Positions 33,350 through 42,155 are shown, counted from the stretch's first letter. The stretch is 64,000 nt of DNA from RYN-230 sp963844695 (GCA_963844695.1 CAWJPL010000027.1:124001-188000); one strand, 5' to 3'. The notes: a model not told the origin generated them from the sequence alone. A program made the numbers and translations.

Positions 33350-33859
33350 TCACTGAGGCAGTGGCTCTCGGAGGGAGAGTTTCATTCCCTCGTGTGAGGC
33401 GACAAAGCCGAGCCGTTCGTAGAACCGGTGCGCGGTAGTACGGGACTTGTCGGTGGTCAGCTGCACCAGGGCGCAGTGCCGCCGCCGGGATTCGTCAATG
33501 GCCCAGCCGAGCGTCGCGGCGCCGAGGCCACGGTCGCGGAAGTCCGCACGGACCCGGACCGCCTCGATCTGGGCCCGCAGGGCCCCGCGGCGCGCCAGGC
33601 CGGGCAGGAAAGAGAGCTGCATCGTGGCCACGATGTCGGGACCTGACTGCGCGACCACCAGCAGGTGCGCCGGATCGCGGTCGATGGCTTCAAAGCCCGC
33701 CTGGTACGCGGCGAGGTCTTCTGCTGTCTCCACCCCGTCTCGGGTGGCGCCGATTTGGTCAGCGGCGATCAGGTTGACGATCGCAGGAAGATCGATGGCC
33801 TCGGCCCGGCGAAGGACGACCGAGGACGAGCCCAGTTCAAGCGTTTCCAGAATCTCCAC
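33350..33859 (-). CDS. GNAT-family N-acetyltransferase
   Basis: This 169-aa GNAT enzyme transfers an acetyl group from acetyl-CoA. The core strand IEAVRVRADFRDRGLGAATL contains the acetyl-CoA loop (RGLGAA), and TTAHRFYERLGFVASHEGMKL is the usual C-terminal motif B. The substrate is unknown. The start is GTG at 33859; CAGACT sits six bases upstream on this strand, so it may be leaderless. It is divergent from a VOC-family gene. Confidence 0.9.
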   Translation of the reverse strand: MEILETLELGSSSVVLRRAEAIDLPAIVNLIAADQIGATRDGVETAEDLAAYQAGFEAIDRDPAHLLVVAQSGPDIVATMQLSFLPGLARRGALRAQIEAVRVRADFRDRGLGAATLGWAIDESRRRHCALVQLTTDKSRTTAHRFYERLGFVASHEGMKLSLREPLPQ

Positions 33860-33914
33860 ACCCCCAGTCTGCCGGGCCTGTCTGCTCCGCGTGCGGGCCC
33901 CAAGGCGGCGACGT

Positions 33915-33920
33915 TAGCGT
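33915..33920 (+). promoter_or_regulatory. -10 element TAGCGT, leaderless
   Basis: TAGCGT ends six bases before the GTG at 33927, and there is no Shine-Dalgarno between. It shares a 67-bp gap with the divergent acetyltransferase promoter. Confidence 0.55.
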
Positions 33921-33926
33921 GGGGGC

Positions 33927-34271
33927 GTGACGGTCGATCTCTTCGCGGGGCTTCCGGTGAGTGACTACCAGCGCGCGCTCACCTGGTACGAGCGGCTGCT
34001 GGGTTCCGGACCCTCGTTCTTCCCGAATGCGACGGAAGCGGTGTGGGAGCTGGCCGAACACCGCTACCTCTACATCGAGGAGCTGCCCGGGCGAGCCGGC
34101 CATGCACTGCACACGGTGTTCGTCGATGACCTCGATGAGCGGGTCGAGGGCATCGGCGTCCGGGGAATCGAGCCTGCCGCCCAGGAGACGTACGGGAACG
34201 GCGTGCGCAAGGTGATCTACCGCGACCCCGACGGCAACGAGATCGGCTTCGGCGGCGGCCCGCCCGGGTGA
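33927..34271 (+). CDS. VOC-family (glyoxalase/bleomycin-resistance fold) protein
   Basis: This 114-aa single VOC domain opens LFAGLPVSDYQRALTWYERL, with HTVFVDDLDERV in the middle and IYRDPDGNEIGFG at the end. A metal-ligand Glu (DGNEIGF) is present. Members include dioxygenases, lyases and drug-binding proteins; no substrate can be named. The GTG start is leaderless. Confidence 0.88.
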   Translation: MTVDLFAGLPVSDYQRALTWYERLLGSGPSFFPNATEAVWELAEHRYLYIEELPGRAGHALHTVFVDDLDERVEGIGVRGIEPAAQETYGNGVRKVIYRDPDGNEIGFGGGPPG

Positions 34272-34343
34272 CCGGCGCGGCCCTGGCCGTGGCCGGAGCG
34301 TAAGTTGTTTCATCGTCGGGGCCAGGCGAGGTGGAGGCCAGCG

Positions 34344-34988
34344 GTGCGGCTTTACCTGTCGTCGTTTCGGATGGGTGACCATCCAGAGCACCTCGCGGCC
34401 CTCGTCGGCGAGGGTGGCCGCCACGCGGTGGTCATCGCGAACGCCATGGATGACGCGCGGGCAGATGTGCGCCGCAGCGGGGTGGAGCGTGAACTGGCCG
34501 CGCTGACTGACCTGGGCTTTGATGCTGTCGAGCTGGACCTGCGTGACTACTTCGGCCAGGAGCGGCGGCTGCGCCGTGATCTGGCCGGGGTCGCCCTCGC
34601 CTGGCTCCGCGGCGGCAATGTGTTCATGCTCCGCTTCGCGCTCTTCCGCAGCGCCGGGGACGTTGTGCTCGGTGATCTGCTTGCCGCAGACGCGCTGGTC
34701 TACGCCGGGTACAGCGCAGGGGCGTGTGTCTTGTCATCGACGCTGCGGGGTCTTGAGATCGTCGACGACGCTGGCGCGGTCACGCGGATCTACGGATCCG
34801 AGCCAGTGTGGGATGGCCTGGCGCTGCTCAAAGAGGCGTTCCTCCCGCACTACCAGTCACCGGGGCATCCCGAGACAGCCGCGATAGACCTCGTGGCCGC
34901 CCGGTACCGAGCAGAAGGGGTCGGTTACCGGCCCCTGCGCGACGGGCAGGCTTTGCTCATCAACGGCGCCGATACCGAGATCGTGTAG
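34344..34988 (+). CDS. peptidase E (S51 family) serine peptidase
   Basis: This 214-aa cytoplasmic peptidase is of the S51 (dipeptidase E/cyanophycinase-like) family. The nucleophile elbow GYSAGACVLSS is at about residue 122, with LRGGNVFMLRFAL before it and HYQSPGHPET supplying the His region. The GTG at 34344 is seven bases after GGAGG; upstream in-frame sequence is not family-like. S51 enzymes cleave N-terminal Asp dipeptides. Confidence 0.85.
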   Translation: MRLYLSSFRMGDHPEHLAALVGEGGRHAVVIANAMDDARADVRRSGVERELAALTDLGFDAVELDLRDYFGQERRLRRDLAGVALAWLRGGNVFMLRFALFRSAGDVVLGDLLAADALVYAGYSAGACVLSSTLRGLEIVDDAGAVTRIYGSEPVWDGLALLKEAFLPHYQSPGHPETAAIDLVAARYRAEGVGYRPLRDGQALLINGADTEIV

Positions 34989-35059
34989 CCCTGCCATGCG
35001 GCGGACGCCGATGACCGGACTCACGCGTGGGTCGCGGTCAGGCCGGTGATGATGGGCTG

Positions 35060-35446
35060 GTGGGCGGCGGCGACGATGCAGCGATCGGGTGGATACGCGA
35101 GATTGTGCTGAACGCTTCTGATCCGTGGCGCCTGGCGTCATTCTGGGCCGGGCTGCTCGGCGGGACACCGGTGGAGTGGTATCCGGGCTGGGTGACGCTG
35201 GAACCGCCGCCACATGGTCAGCGGCTTTCCTTCCAGGGAACCGGGGATGGCAGCGGACCCGCTCCCGGTGTGCATTTCGACATCCTGGTCGGCGATCTTG
35301 ACGCTGCTCAGCGACGGGTAATAGCTGCCGGGGGGACAGTGGCTGGTGAGCGTGTCTCCCCCCGTCCAGGCTCTGGTGGCGAGACGGTGCGCTGGCGCGT
35401 GTGCCAGGATCCCGCGGGCCACCTGTTCTGCCTCGTAACCCGGTGA
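35060..35446 (+). CDS. VOC-family protein
   Basis: This is a VOC-fold protein of about 128 aa: IREIVLNASDPWRLASFWAG at the start, HFDILVGDLDAAQRRVIAAG in the middle and CQDPAGHLFCLVTR at the end. The start is uncertain. GTG 35060 fits the domain boundary; another GTG at 35027 would add 11 residues. Neither has a clear ribosome site. A TetR remnant lies on the opposite strand directly beyond its stop. Confidence 0.8.
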   Translation: MGGGDDAAIGWIREIVLNASDPWRLASFWAGLLGGTPVEWYPGWVTLEPPPHGQRLSFQGTGDGSGPAPGVHFDILVGDLDAAQRRVIAAGGTVAGERVSPRPGSGGETVRWRVCQDPAGHLFCLVTR

Positions 35447-35578
35447 TCGTACGACTTGCGCGATCAGGAGGTCCCGGCCTCCGGCGGTCGCGGCGAGGAA
35501 GCAGTCCTCCTTGCCCGCGAAGTGGGCATAGAAGCTTTCCCGCGTGAGTCCTGGCGAGCGCCCCTTGCCCGGTGTCGG
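35447..35578 (-). pseudogene. remnant of a TetR-family regulator gene
   Basis: On the minus strand this stretch reads PGLTRESFYAHFAGKEDCFL followed by AATAGGRDLLI, the recognition helix and helix-4 start of a TetR repressor. A stop lies immediately upstream (35579-35581), the first HTH helices are missing, and the ligand domain is replaced by the VOC gene. It is therefore a fossil, not a working gene. The putative operator at 35610-35627 is still intact next to it. Confidence 0.7.
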
Positions 35579-35609
35579 TCACGCGCATACAGTAGCTGGC
35601 GTAGCTCTA

Positions 35610-35627
35610 AAGTACGGGATCGTACTT
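35610..35627. promoter_or_regulatory. 18-bp palindromic operator AAGTACG-GGAT-CGTACTT
   Basis: These are perfect 7-bp inverted arms with a 4-base spacer, ending directly at an ATG (35628). The symmetry and position between the TetR remnant and the next gene fit a TetR operator. Confidence 0.65.
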
Positions 35628-35756
35628 ATGGCGAAGGCTCCAGTGAGTGCACGCAGGCATACACGAGAGCACCTGCGACAGCGCGGGGAACCGCGTCCGT
35701 TCGGCCGCATGGAAGACGTCAGGCGCAGCGGCGGGAAGAGGCGACGGCAGCGATGA
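35628..35756 (+). CDS. small basic ORF, possible leader of the next gene
   Basis: This is a 42-codon ORF (MAKAPVSARRHTREHL start, Arg-rich end). Its TGA overlaps the ATG of the next gene (ATGA at 35753-35756), which suggests translational coupling. It starts directly on the palindrome and no ribosome site is seen. It could be a real small protein, a coupling leader, or chance. Confidence 0.35.
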   Translation: MAKAPVSARRHTREHLRQRGEPRPFGRMEDVRRSGGKRRRQR

Positions 35757-36022
35757 CGGACCTGCTGGGCGAGAGGCGTACCCATGATTTCGGCCGGGGC
35801 CCCGTGGCCCGCGTGACCGGCGTAACAGCAGAGCTGAGCGCGCTGGCGGCTGAGTTCCCCGGCTACGAGTTCGCTACGCAGCAGACCTGGGGCGGCATCT
35901 CCATCATCGCCCGGCGCCACGGGGGCTGCACGCGGCCAGGCTTGTACGCCGTTGTCACCGGCGACCCGGACGAGATGCGCCACGCGCTCCTTGAGCATGA
36001 GCGAAACCAGCCACCAGGGTGA
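35753..36022 (+). CDS. small conserved-type protein of unknown function
   Basis: This is an 89-aa protein: LLGERRTHDFGRGPVARVTG, then LAAEFPGYEFATQQTWGGIS and a C-terminal ALLEHERNQ helix. I recognise this as the kind of short protein repeated in many actinomycete genomes near HTH regulators, but it has no assigned role. The Trp/Gly turn and strand pattern suggest a compact alpha/beta fold. The start overlaps the stop of a 42-codon ORF; GAAGAGG lies upstream. Confidence 0.72.
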   Translation: MTDLLGERRTHDFGRGPVARVTGVTAELSALAAEFPGYEFATQQTWGGISIIARRHGGCTRPGLYAVVTGDPDEMRHALLEHERNQPPG

Positions 36023-36053
36023 CAGTCGGCGTCAGCCGTGAAGGGAGATCTGG

Positions 36054-37664
36054 ATGTTCAAGGCATGGACCGGATGGCGGGCCCGCACCGGGCTAGCGGT
36101 CGCAGGAGTCACCCTCGGCGCCCTGGTCGCGGCCGCGCCCGCGGTGAGCGCGAGCACGCGCGGCGAGCAAGGGCCCGCCAGCCCCAGCGGACCGGTAGTG
36201 GGCACCGCCAATGGGGCAGTTCGCGGTCTGGCCAACGGGACGGTCGATGAGTTTCTCGGCATCCCGTACGCCGCACCGCCGGTCGGTGCGCTGCGGTGGC
36301 GGCCGCCACAACCCGCCGCCAGCTGGGCTGGCGTCCGAGACGCGACCAAGTTCGCGCCGCACTGCCCGCAGCCAGCGTCGCCCTTCGGGCAGGCCAGCAC
36401 GTCGGAGGACTGTCTTTTCCTGAACGTCTTCACGCCAGGCAACCAGAAGCCTCGTTCGCCCAACCCCGTCATGGTGTGGATCCACGGTGGCGCGCTGGTG
36501 ACGGGCGAAAGCGATGACTACGACCCGGCAAAACTGGTGGCAGACGGCGTCACCGTGGTCACCATCAACTACCGGCTCGGTGCGCTCGGTTTCCTGGCGC
36601 AGCCGGCCCTGGCCGACGCGAAAGGCCAGTCAGGCGACTACGGCCTCATGGACCAGCAGGCCGCCCTGCGCTGGGTGCAGCGCAACATCGCCAGCTTCGG
36701 CGGCGACCCGCACAACGTCACGATCTTCGGTGAGTCCGCCGGCGGCCTGTCCACGCTGTCACAGGTCGCGTCGCCACAGGCCAGGGGATTGTTCCAGAAG
36801 GCGATCGCCGAGAGCGGCTCCTACAACCTCACCCAGACGTCGCTGTCGAGCGCCGAGTCGGCCGGGGAGGCGTTCGCCACCCAGGCGGGATGCGCCAGCC
36901 AGACCGCGGCCTGCCTCCGCAGCCTGCCCGTCTCGACCATCCTGGCCAACGAGGACGCGGCGGGCTACACGCCGAACATCAACAGTGAGGTGCTGCCGGA
37001 GTCGCTGGGGACCGCCTTCGCCACCGGCGACTTCAACCACGTCCCGATCATCAACGGCACGAACCGTGACGAATGGCGGCTGTTCGTCGCGCTCAGCGAG
37101 CTTGAGGGCAATCCGGTCACGGCCTCGAACTACCAGGCCATGATCTCTTCCACACTCGGGGTGCCTTCGGCGGCCGCGGCGGTCATCGCGGCCAAGTACC
37201 CGCTGAGCGCGTTCCCCAGCCCATCCGTGGCCCTCGGCGCGGTCGGCACGGACGCCATCTTCGCGTGCCCCGCGCTGGTCATTGATCAATCCGTCTCGCA
37301 CTTCGTGCCGACCTTCGCCTACGAGTTCAACGACGAGAACGCACCGGAGAACTTCCTTCCCCCGGTCAGCTTCCCCTACGGTGCGCCCCACGCGTCCGAG
37401 ATCCAGTACCTGATGGATCTGCCGACGGCCGCTTTCCCGGGGACGCTCTCGGCAGCACAGCAGCAGCTGGCGACGACCATGAAGGGCTACTGGACGGACT
37501 TTGCCAAGCGTGGATCCCCCTCCTCGCCTGGCACCCCGTTCTGGCCGCTCTTCGGCAACCTCACCCAGAAGATGCAGTCGCTGGTGCCACCCACCCCGCA
37601 GACCGAGACCAACTTCGCCAACACGCACAACTGCGCGTTCTGGGCCGCCCTGGCCGCGGGCTAG
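36054..37664 (+). CDS. secreted type-B carboxylesterase/lipase
   Basis: This 536-aa exported esterase has a signal peptide (KAWTGWRARTGLAVAG, LVAAAPAVSA cleavage region), the COesterase start (GAVRGLANG, FLGIPYAAPPVGALRW), EDCLFLNVF, oxyanion WIHGGALVTG and the nucleophile elbow FGESAGG (about residue 229). Acid and His positions follow (a His in YGAPHASEI). Compared with the longest family members the C-terminus is slightly short. It probably hydrolyses carboxylic esters outside the cell. The ATG follows GAAGGGAG. Confidence 0.92.
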   Translation: MFKAWTGWRARTGLAVAGVTLGALVAAAPAVSASTRGEQGPASPSGPVVGTANGAVRGLANGTVDEFLGIPYAAPPVGALRWRPPQPAASWAGVRDATKFAPHCPQPASPFGQASTSEDCLFLNVFTPGNQKPRSPNPVMVWIHGGALVTGESDDYDPAKLVADGVTVVTINYRLGALGFLAQPALADAKGQSGDYGLMDQQAALRWVQRNIASFGGDPHNVTIFGESAGGLSTLSQVASPQARGLFQKAIAESGSYNLTQTSLSSAESAGEAFATQAGCASQTAACLRSLPVSTILANEDAAGYTPNINSEVLPESLGTAFATGDFNHVPIINGTNRDEWRLFVALSELEGNPVTASNYQAMISSTLGVPSAAAAVIAAKYPLSAFPSPSVALGAVGTDAIFACPALVIDQSVSHFVPTFAYEFNDENAPENFLPPVSFPYGAPHASEIQYLMDLPTAAFPGTLSAAQQQLATTMKGYWTDFAKRGSPSSPGTPFWPLFGNLTQKMQSLVPPTPQTETNFANTHNCAFWAALAAG

Positions 37665-37757
37665 GCACCAGGAGGTGCGCACGCTGGCCGCCGGTGTCAT
37701 CGACGCAGCCGGCGGCCAGCGCGGCGGTGCCCGGGCGCTGGCCCGCGATCGCCGGGG

Positions 37758-38153
37758 TCAGCCGGAACGGTCCGGCATCGGCTCGGCCAGCGCTGCCCGC
37801 CACTTGGGCGCGTCGAAGGGGTCGGCGAAGTACTGGGTCTCATGGGCGACGAGACCGCCGGAGAGTTCCATGATGCTGACCGAGTGGGTGGGTACCCCGT
37901 CGTAGGTGATCACGACCTCGCTCACCCAGAGGTCCCCGTGGCCGCTGATCCGGACCACGGTAAAGTGCCGTTCCGCCGGATGGCCGCCGCGTTGCGCCGC
38001 GATGGTCTCGCGACCGCGGAACCGTTCGCCCGACTGCGGGTAGTCCAAGATCGCGTCGGCTGCGTAGATGGCGTGCTCGGTCGTGCTGTCGCCCTGCTCG
38101 GAGGCCCGCCAATGCTCCATGATCGCGGCCCTGGCCTGGGCGTCACCGTCCAT
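37758..38153 (-). CDS. SnoaL-like (NTF2-fold) protein
   Basis: This 131-aa protein has the SnoaL pattern: AAIMEHWRASEQGD, YAADAILDYPQSGERFRGRE, then the beta core HFTVVRISGHGDLWVSEV and ETQYFADPFDAPKWR. I chose the ATG at 38153 because GAGGAG lies eight bases upstream; a TTG five codons earlier would cover that site. Its role is unknown. It converges with the carboxylesterase gene. Confidence 0.85.
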   Translation of the reverse strand: MDGDAQARAAIMEHWRASEQGDSTTEHAIYAADAILDYPQSGERFRGRETIAAQRGGHPAERHFTVVRISGHGDLWVSEVVITYDGVPTHSVSIMELSGGLVAHETQYFADPFDAPKWRAALAEPMPDRSG

Positions 38154-38415
38154 CGTCTCGCTCCTCAAGTCCAGTGGATGGGCTCTGCTGTCCGCACCTG
38201 GGCCCTCATTGGATTCGCCGTCATTGAAGCTATCCCAGCCGGGTCAGCCGCAGGAAGCTGACCGCGGCTTGGCCAGCGGTTCCCTGGCCTGGTGCAGTCG
38301 CGAAGCCTGCGCCGGTGATACGGAACGGCGGCTTGCTACAGCTGTTGCGAGAAGGGCATGCGGGCAGGCCCGGTTCGCGTCTGCAGCTCACCTGTTCCAG
38401 TGGCCCGCTGCCGGT

Positions 38416-38421
38416 TACCCT
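38416..38421 (+). promoter_or_regulatory. -10 element TACCCT, leaderless
   Basis: TACCCT ends six bases before the ATG at 38428. The 274 bp between this gene and the divergent SnoaL gene holds nothing else recognisable. Confidence 0.5.
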
Positions 38422-38427
38422 GGCCGG

Positions 38428-38847
38428 ATGCGCAGAGGCCTCACCATGGACGATCTTGGAGACCTGGCCGGACTCCGGCTGCTCGCGGTCCTGGCCACGT
38501 ACCGGCGCGACGGCACTGTGCTGTTGTCTCCGGTCTGGCACGAGTGGCGCGAGGGCGGTTTCGGCGTCGTCACCAGCAGCCGCGACGTCAAGGTGGCGCA
38601 TCTGCGGCGAGATCCACGGGCAAGCATCGTGGTCTGCGAGCATGCCCCGCCGTACCGCGGAATCGAGGTGCGTGGCCACGCCCGGTTCGTCACCACGGGG
38701 GTCGGCGACGCGGTGCAGCGAATCGCCTCTCGCTACCTGGGCCCCGAAGCCGGAGCCGCGTACGCGGACAGAGCCGACGACGACCTCCTCATCCGCCTCG
38801 AGCCAGGTGCGCTACGGGCCTGGGACTTCGCTGGCGAGCACTCCTGA
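38428..38847 (+). CDS. PPOX-class F420-dependent oxidoreductase-like protein
   Basis: This is a 139-aa split-barrel flavin/F420-binding protein: LRLLAVLATYRRDGTVLLSP, VWHEWREGGFGVVTS, VKVAHLRRDPRASIVVCEH and YRGIEVRGHARFV. The pattern matches the PPOX-class F420-type enzymes of actinobacteria. Two ATGs are possible: 38428 (leaderless) and 38446 (AGAGG upstream). The natural substrate is unknown. Confidence 0.85.
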   Translation: MRRGLTMDDLGDLAGLRLLAVLATYRRDGTVLLSPVWHEWREGGFGVVTSSRDVKVAHLRRDPRASIVVCEHAPPYRGIEVRGHARFVTTGVGDAVQRIASRYLGPEAGAAYADRADDDLLIRLEPGALRAWDFAGEHS

Positions 38848-39086
38848 GCATTGAATACGGCCGGGATCGTGTGCATCCGCTGAACATGAGCACGCGGTCT
38901 CGTTCAGGCTCTGCTCATTGCCACGGACAGACAGAGAGGTGACCGGTCCGAGGCTGGCGGGCCGGACCGGCGGCGGTTGACCGGCCAATCTTGCCTTGAT
39001 TCCGCACATGTCCCGCTGGCACAACGACCCGGATGGGTCGGCGTCCGGTGGGGGCGGCCTGCGGCATGCAAGCCGGTGCCAGAGCC

Positions 39087-39860
39087 TCAGCGGGGGAGCA
39101 GGTCCTCGGGGCGGGTGACGGGAAAGCCGTACGGGTCGATCACGACCCCATCCACCCGGCGGGCCAGGGCCAGGGCCGCCTCCCCGACGGTGAGCCGGAT
39201 GGCCCGGTCGGCCGTGGCGGCCGGGAACTTGCTCCGCAGTTCCCACCGGGCCGGTTCCTGATCGCGCAGGCCCCCCAGGGCGAGCGGTGGTGGTTCCAGG
39301 GCCGACCGGGACAGCCGCGGCGGCCAGAACACGGTGAGGAACCGGGGCTCCTGCTCGGAGACGAGGAAGTAGGCCCCCGGCACGTCCTGGTCTTCGTCGG
39401 TGAACAGCGCGTCGTCGGTGTAGGGCTGCAGCACGCTGATCACCTGCTCGGCGGGCAGCGGCTGGGCGGTGTACACCGAGGCGGACAGGTTGAGGTCCAT
39501 CGCCGGACGCTCGCTGTGCACGGTACCGCCCAGCCGGGCGGCCAGGCCGCGGACCAGTCGCTCAGCGTCTCGCCACTTGGCGTGGTCCGGGCGGGAACCG
39601 CGGGTGCCCGTCTCGATGATGTCCGCGTAGTAGGCCGAGGCCGTGCTGACGGGCAGCCCCGCCTTCGCGGCCAGTTCCGCGGTGACCTCGACCGGCCCGT
39701 GCAGCAGCACGCCGTTGCCGAACGCGAAGCGGTCGCTGCGCACACGCAGCGCCGGATCGTAGGCCACCAGCGCGTCCGCGATCTCGTCGCTGACCTCGGC
39801 GGCCAGCAGCAGCGTGGGCCCGGCGGCGAGACGCTTGGCCGTGCGGCCAGACGCGGCCAT
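39087..39860 (-). CDS. protein of unknown function in the ESX-type cassette
   Basis: This 257-aa soluble protein is not a family I recognise. Notable stretches are RLAAGPTLLLAAEVSDEIAD, LHGPVEVTAELAAKAGL, DLNLSASVYTAQPLPAEQVI and AYFLVSEQEPRFLTVFW. It has mixed alpha/beta character, no membrane span and no signal peptide. It lies last in a run of five minus-strand genes with ESX features, 28 bp after a membrane protein gene. An accessory, chaperone or immunity role is inference from position only. Confidence 0.7.
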   Translation of the reverse strand: MAASGRTAKRLAAGPTLLLAAEVSDEIADALVAYDPALRVRSDRFAFGNGVLLHGPVEVTAELAAKAGLPVSTASAYYADIIETGTRGSRPDHAKWRDAERLVRGLAARLGGTVHSERPAMDLNLSASVYTAQPLPAEQVISVLQPYTDDALFTDEDQDVPGAYFLVSEQEPRFLTVFWPPRLSRSALEPPPLALGGLRDQEPARWELRSKFPAATADRAIRLTVGEAALALARRVDGVVIDPYGFPVTRPEDLLPR

Positions 39861-39888
39861 CAGGATCGGGCCATCATGATCGGGGCCA

Positions 39889-40411
39889 TCAGGCGACCGC
39901 GTGGCCGCGGTCGCGCAGTTGCCCGGCCACCTCCAGCCGCGCATGCCGCTCGGCCGGGGTCTCCGGCAGCAGTGAGGTCACCAGCAGGGCCAGGTACAGG
40001 CCGACGGTCAGCGCGCTGAGGATCAGGAAGATCTGGCCCAGGACGTTCCCGGGCCGGATCGTGCTGGGGTGCGGGTCGTTCCAGCCCCGCGCGGTCGCGG
40101 CGGCGAAGAAGACCAGGACGCCCAGCGAATAGACAACCTCGAGCCACCAGCACCACGGTAAAGCCGGCCGTGGAGCGGTGCCAGAGGGCGATCAGGATGG
40201 CCACGACGATCAGGGTGACCAGGGCGGTGAGGAACAGCCACAGGATCGACAGGGCGGCCCGCCGCCCCCAGTAGCCCGCGCCCCGGCGGTCATACCAGGT
40301 CAGGCCGAGGCCGGGGAGGACCGGGACCGTCACGTCGCGGGGGAGTTCGTGCCGGGGTGGCAGCCCGGCGGGGCCCGCGCTCACCGCGGGGTCCCGGACG
40401 GCGGGACGCAC
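39889..40411 (-). CDS. multi-pass membrane protein, frameshifted
   Basis: This small membrane protein is about 173 aa after repair. The first frame starts at GTG 40411, eight bases after the WXG gene, and gives LGLTWYDRRGAGYWGRR plus a strong span (ILWLFLTALVTLIVVAILI). An extra base near 40138-40139 breaks the frame; the other frame continues EVVYSLGVLVFFAAATARGW and IFLILSALTVGLYLALLV, then a charged tail ending RDRGHAVA. It has three or four spans and no recognised family. Tight linkage to the WXG effector-like gene makes it an immunity or anchoring candidate. Confidence 0.7.
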
Positions 40412-40418
40412 CGCGTCG

Positions 40419-41783
40419 TCAGAAGATGCTGTCCCACGCGTGCTCCACCCCGTGCGCGATGCCGGAACCCACCTTGACGAAGTCCTGGCCGGTCTTCACG
40501 GCGCTGTCCCCGATCCCGTCGCCGATGCCCAAGATAACACCGTGCTTGGAGATGTCCGCGCCCCAGTTTTCCTGGATCAGGTTGTGGGCGAAGTCGCCGA
40601 CGCCGTAGGCGACGACGCCGCCGGCCAGCACGCCGGCCCCGCCGGCCGCCAGGGTGAGGCCCACCCCGCTCGCCCCCAGCGCGCCGAGGCCGGCCGCGGC
40701 TCCTCCGGCAGCCAGCCCGCCGACCCATCCGCCGGCGGCGATCGCGGCGACGTTGCCGCCGGCCTCGCCCGGGTAGGCGACGTAGGCCGGCACGCCCGCG
40801 GCCATGTCGTCCTGGGCGCCGAAGTAAGTGCTGGCCCCCGCCGCCGCGACGTCCACGAACGGGATGTCACCGGCGAAGCGCGCGAGCCCGCCGCCGGTGC
40901 CGTCCAGTCCTTCCAGCTTGGTGCCGACGCTGCTGATGTCGCTCGGGCTGAAGCCCCACGCCTTGGTGAACGGGTTCTCGGTCTTCTCCGCCGCGGCCAG
41001 ATCGTCCTGGACCGAGGACAACGTGCTCTTCGCGTCGCCGAAGTTCTGCCTGCCCTCGTCACTCCACGGGCCGAACCGGCCGTCGGCCTGCCGGGCCTCC
41101 TCGCGCGCGTCGGTGATCGCCTTGCTGATGGATTTCTTCAGCCCCGGGAGCTTGCCTTCGACGTAGGCGCGGTACCGGGTCTGCGCGCCGAAGAACCCGG
41201 CCAGCGTGTCGAACAGCGCGGTGTAGTCGCCCTGGCCCAGGCCCGCGTCCCCGCCGCCCTCCGTGGCGGCCGTGCCCAGCTGCGCGAGCGCGGCCGCGGC
41301 CTGGCTGCGCGCGGTGGCCGCCAGGAGCATGCTCTGGTTCCAGAACGACTGGTAGCTGACCCGCCAGCTTTCCTTGGTGGCGTCGGCGAAGCACTCCTGC
41401 GGCGGCTGGCCGCTGCCGCCGACCGGCACCCCGTGCGCGGTCGTGGTGTCAGCAGCCGCCTCCAGCGCGCTCTCGATGCTGGCCAGGTTGACCGCCAGCG
41501 TGTTCACGACGTCACCGGCCGCGGAGATCATGACCGCGAGCGCGGTGGCGCCGGTCGCGTCGTGCTGCCAGGCTTTGCTGAAGGCTGCGGCGGCCGATCC
41601 CTTCCAGCCCGCGTCGCCGACGATCTGGCTGACCTTCTTGTCCAGGGCGGTGGCCACGTCGCTGAACTTGGGCACGTACCCGTACAGGGTTCCCGCGTAC
41701 GCCGACAGGCCATGGATGTCGCCGCCGACCCAGTTGTGGGCGAACGGGGCCAGCGCGGACGGGGACTTCGCACCTGTTCCCAC
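40419..41783 (-). CDS. 454-aa WXG-type protein with Gly-rich hydrophobic C-terminus
   Basis: The N-terminal 100 residues form a WXG100-like helical hairpin with the turn VGDAGWKGSAAAAF. The middle (residues 110-290) is helical and carries FWNQSMLLAATARSQAAAAL and a basic LKKSISKAITDAREEAR helix. The C-terminal 150 residues include a glycine-zipper run (GGWVGGLAAGGAAAGLGALG, then GVGLTLAAGGAGVLAGG) typical of membrane-inserting segments. No catalytic motif is seen. The GTG at 41783 follows AAAGGAGA. An ESX-exported, membrane-active effector is a reasonable hypothesis. Confidence 0.82.
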   Translation of the reverse strand: MGTGAKSPSALAPFAHNWVGGDIHGLSAYAGTLYGYVPKFSDVATALDKKVSQIVGDAGWKGSAAAAFSKAWQHDATGATALAVMISAAGDVVNTLAVNLASIESALEAAADTTTAHGVPVGGSGQPPQECFADATKESWRVSYQSFWNQSMLLAATARSQAAAALAQLGTAATEGGGDAGLGQGDYTALFDTLAGFFGAQTRYRAYVEGKLPGLKKSISKAITDAREEARQADGRFGPWSDEGRQNFGDAKSTLSSVQDDLAAAEKTENPFTKAWGFSPSDISSVGTKLEGLDGTGGGLARFAGDIPFVDVAAAGASTYFGAQDDMAAGVPAYVAYPGEAGGNVAAIAAGGWVGGLAAGGAAAGLGALGASGVGLTLAAGGAGVLAGGVVAYGVGDFAHNLIQENWGADISKHGVILGIGDGIGDSAVKTGQDFVKVGSGIAHGVEHAWDSIF

Positions 41784-41846
41784 AGCCGTCTCCTTTGTCC
41801 TGATCGGTGCGTGTGCCGGTGCTGCGTGAGGTGTGCCTGATCCCGG

Positions 41847-42155
41847 TCAGCTGATCCGCGCCGGGTCGCTGATCTGCTGGCTCAGCGTGGTCAGCGATTC
41901 CTCGGTGTGCTGGTAGCGGTCGTGCGCGGTCTGCAGCTTGGTGCCGTTGTCATCGATGTCCCCGCCGATCTGCAGGTGCAGCAGGCACGCCGCGTCCACG
42001 ACGGCACTGAGGCTCTCGTTGAACGCGCCGGAGCCACCGTCGGGCAGGGCCGGGCAGGCGTCCGGCATGATGCCCAGGAACGTCTTGGCCTCGGCGTGAA
42101 AGGTGGTCGCCGCCTCCTGGAGGTCGGACATGACCACCTGGAATCCGTCGCTCAT
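41847..42155 (-). CDS. small ESX-type (WXG100/EspC-like) protein
   Basis: This 102-aa helical hairpin protein (FQVVMSDLQEAATTFHAEAK; DDNGTKLQTAHDRYQHTEES) has the size and heptad pattern of ESX substrates or partners but lacks a strict W-x-G turn; the turn region has PALPDGGSG. It resembles the DUF6317/EspC-like class found upstream of long WXG proteins. Its ATG overlaps the stop of the SAV_915-like gene (ATGA). It probably pairs with or chaperones the 454-aa WXG protein. Confidence 0.8.
   Translation of the reverse strand: MSDGFQVVMSDLQEAATTFHAEAKTFLGIMPDACPALPDGGSGAFNESLSAVVDAACLLHLQIGGDIDDNGTKLQTAHDRYQHTEESLTTLSQQISDPARIS

Noticed and set aside
35456..35752. N-terminal extension (99 residues) of the small protein starting at 35753
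   Set aside because: The extension runs through the TetR remnant and the palindrome, is Arg/Ser-rich, and lacks a ribosome site.
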